NCBI GenBank assembly: GCA_937926195.1
Contig: CALEXZ010000039.1
Span: 1 to 5,571, forward strand
Direction of reading: 5' to 3'
DNA length: 5,571 nt
Origin: an uncultured Actinomyces sp.
GTDB lineage: Bacteria; Actinomycetota; Actinomycetes; Actinomycetales; Actinomycetaceae
Part shown: positions 4,381-5,571 of the stretch, one piece after another
How the letters are laid out: the number at the start of each line of letters is the position of its first letter
Numbering within the stretch: position 1 is the stretch's first letter
Made by a program: the position numbers and the translations under genes
The notes under the pieces: generated by a model
The model's database searches: none
Told to the model about the DNA's origin: nothing
Seen by the model: the letters and a program-made list of their open reading frames with translations, nothing else

Positions 4381-5571
4381 ATGGGTCGGACAGCTCTGCA
4401 CCGGGCGGTCTCGCGGGTGCGTCGGGGAGAATCGGGTGCAAGCACGGCGGTATACGCGGGCGTCATCGTCGTCGCCGTCATCCTCGTGGGGGCGCTTGCG
4501 AGCGGGATGACCCCCGTCGGGCAGGACATCGCCGCCGGTGTCGACAACGAGATCTGCAAGATCTTCGGAGGCTCCTGTGGTGGCGGCAGCGAGCAGACGG
4601 GGCAGTCCGGTGAGGGGGACGAGCCCGGTGAGGGGAGCCAGCCTGGTGCCGTGGACCCGCTCCGCCCGGGGGAGTGCGTCGTCTCCTCCCACCAGGGTGA
4701 CGGCTCCTGGTACGTCAAGCTCGGTGTCGTCAAGTTCGGCAACTCCTTCGGCTTCCTCAGGCAGAAGGAGCAGTACTACGACCCCGAGACCGGAGAGATC
4801 AGGACCCGCTACAACGTCATCGCAACTGACGGCCTCTCCCTCGGGGCCGAAGGCGGGGTCGGCGTCAAGGGAAAGGCCGGTAAGACGAAGGTTGGTGCCG
4901 ACCTGACTGGGGAGGCAGGCTTTGGCGTCAATCTCGGTGACACGTGGCACTTCGACTCCGAGGCCGAGATGAACGCCTTCATCAACCAGTACACCGAGTA
5001 TCGCCTACAGGCGATGGACGCGCATGCGTCGACAGCTCCCTCCGTCGGTGTCAGGTACGCGATATCGGGCGACTTCAAGCACGCCCCACGATCCGCTGAC
5101 AAGCGTTCGACGACCCTGAAGCTGGAAGCCAACGGCAACGCCGACGGTGGACTGCGCCTGGGCAACGGCAACGGCAACGCCGACACCGGAGAGCAGGACT
5201 TTGACCCCAATATCGGTGGCTACGTCGAGGCAAATCTCAGTGGAACCTACACGCAGACGACCGACCAGCGCCCAGGGCACGAGGGCGAGTACTCCGACAC
5301 GATGACCTACTCGGGCTCCATCGGCGCAGGAGGCGACGCGGTCTTCGCCGGACTGGGCGGGAGCGGCTCCTACGAGGGCGCAGTGACCTACAACTACAAG
5401 CCGGGTCCGGACGGCACGCCCGTGCTGTCAAGCGTGACCTTCAACCAGGTCACCTCGGGTGAGGTCACCTGGAACGTCGGCAACGGTCCCGCCAACTCGG
5501 TGGGTGGCGGAAACGGCAGCGCTGAGTACAACGGGACGCTGGTGAACAAGTCCTACGTGACGGAGACGACG
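4381..5571 (+). CDS. Tandem paralogue of the pilin-like-anchored beta-strand protein (copy 2, 3' end missing)
   Basis: The ATG follows AAGGAG (4369-4374) with 6 nt spacing. The frame stays open for 397 codons to the window edge, which falls at the position of residue 386 of copy 1, so roughly 120 residues should be missing. By eye the first 66 residues match copy 1 at 52 positions, including ESGASTAVYAG, the transmembrane helix, TPVGQDIA and NEICKIFG. C59, C66 and the GEC cysteine (C99 here) are kept, but the linker between them is nine residues longer and Gly/Glu-rich. Shared blocks in the beta domain include EQYYDP, TRYNVIATDG, INQY, ADKRSTTLK, MTYSGSIG and YNYKPGPDG. One block (4993-5088) is almost unrelated to copy 1, and a GNGNGN run (5161-5178) is unique to this copy. 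Function is unknown and presumably parallel to copy 1. Confidence 0.9.
   Translation, partial: MGRTALHRAVSRVRRGESGASTAVYAGVIVVAVILVGALASGMTPVGQDIAAGVDNEICKIFGGSCGGGSEQTGQSGEGDEPGEGSQPGAVDPLRPGECVVSSHQGDGSWYVKLGVVKFGNSFGFLRQKEQYYDPETGEIRTRYNVIATDGLSLGAEGGVGVKGKAGKTKVGADLTGEAGFGVNLGDTWHFDSEAEMNAFINQYTEYRLQAMDAHASTAPSVGVRYAISGDFKHAPRSADKRSTTLKLEANGNADGGLRLGNGNGNADTGEQDFDPNIGGYVEANLSGTYTQTTDQRPGHEGEYSDTMTYSGSIGAGGDAVFAGLGGSGSYEGAVTYNYKPGPDGTPVLSSVTFNQVTSGEVTWNVGNGPANSVGGGNGSAEYNGTLVNKSYVTETT
5161..5178 (+). repeat. Three tandem GGCAAC hexamers in copy 2
   Basis: Three perfect 6-bp units encode GNGNGN, followed by a diverged GCCGAC. A shorter version (ANGNAD) lies just upstream at about 5128. Copy 1 has KDDPK at the matching place and is two residues shorter there, which suggests in-frame slippage. 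Confidence 0.7.

Noticed and set aside
4345..4950. Minus-strand frame resembling the antisense product of copy 1 (shared stretches such as DDVVAGPDLSGL)
   Set aside because: The similarity only mirrors the + strand paralogy between the two copies. It is not evidence of an antisense gene family.

Overview
The window is GC-rich, with a strong G/C preference at third codon positions, GTG starts and Shine-Dalgarno-led genes. All supported genes lie on the + strand. This fits a high-GC Gram-positive (Actinobacteria). The mix of twin-arginine lipoprotein signals and pilin-like N-termini would suit Actinomyces or a relative, but the genus is a guess.

Left half (1-2537): a run of small secreted lipoprotein genes. 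The 3' end of one gene (1-117) overlaps by ATGA a 334-aa lipoprotein (114-1118). That gene overlaps by GTGA a 227-aa lipoprotein (1115-1798). After a 145-nt gap holding a palindrome and an 8-bp RNA hairpin comes a third, 197-aa lipoprotein (1944-2537). All three complete proteins have an arginine pair, a hydrophobic stretch and a lipobox Cys. The first carries two copies of a ~145-residue module (PxGW ... WxDxWA ... LWV ... GL) and the third carries one copy. The second and the partial gene share only loose resemblance.

Right half (2538-5571): a candidate promoter precedes a 506-aa protein (GTG start at 2706). A strong hairpin terminator follows it, and then a tandem paralogue starts at 4381 and runs off the window end. 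Both proteins start with an Arg-rich segment and one transmembrane helix resembling the N-terminus of Flp/TadE-type (type IVb) pilins. In both, the usual Glu at position +5 is absent. A short Cys-containing acidic/Gly linker follows, and then a large Gly-rich, strand-rich domain predicted to be extracytoplasmic.

The window therefore looks like a surface/envelope locus in which two unnamed families have expanded: modular lipoproteins and pilin-like-anchored beta-rich proteins. Whether they work together is inference from adjacency. No enzyme motif, RNA gene, mobile element or CRISPR array was seen. The large antisense open frames are shadows of the + strand genes.
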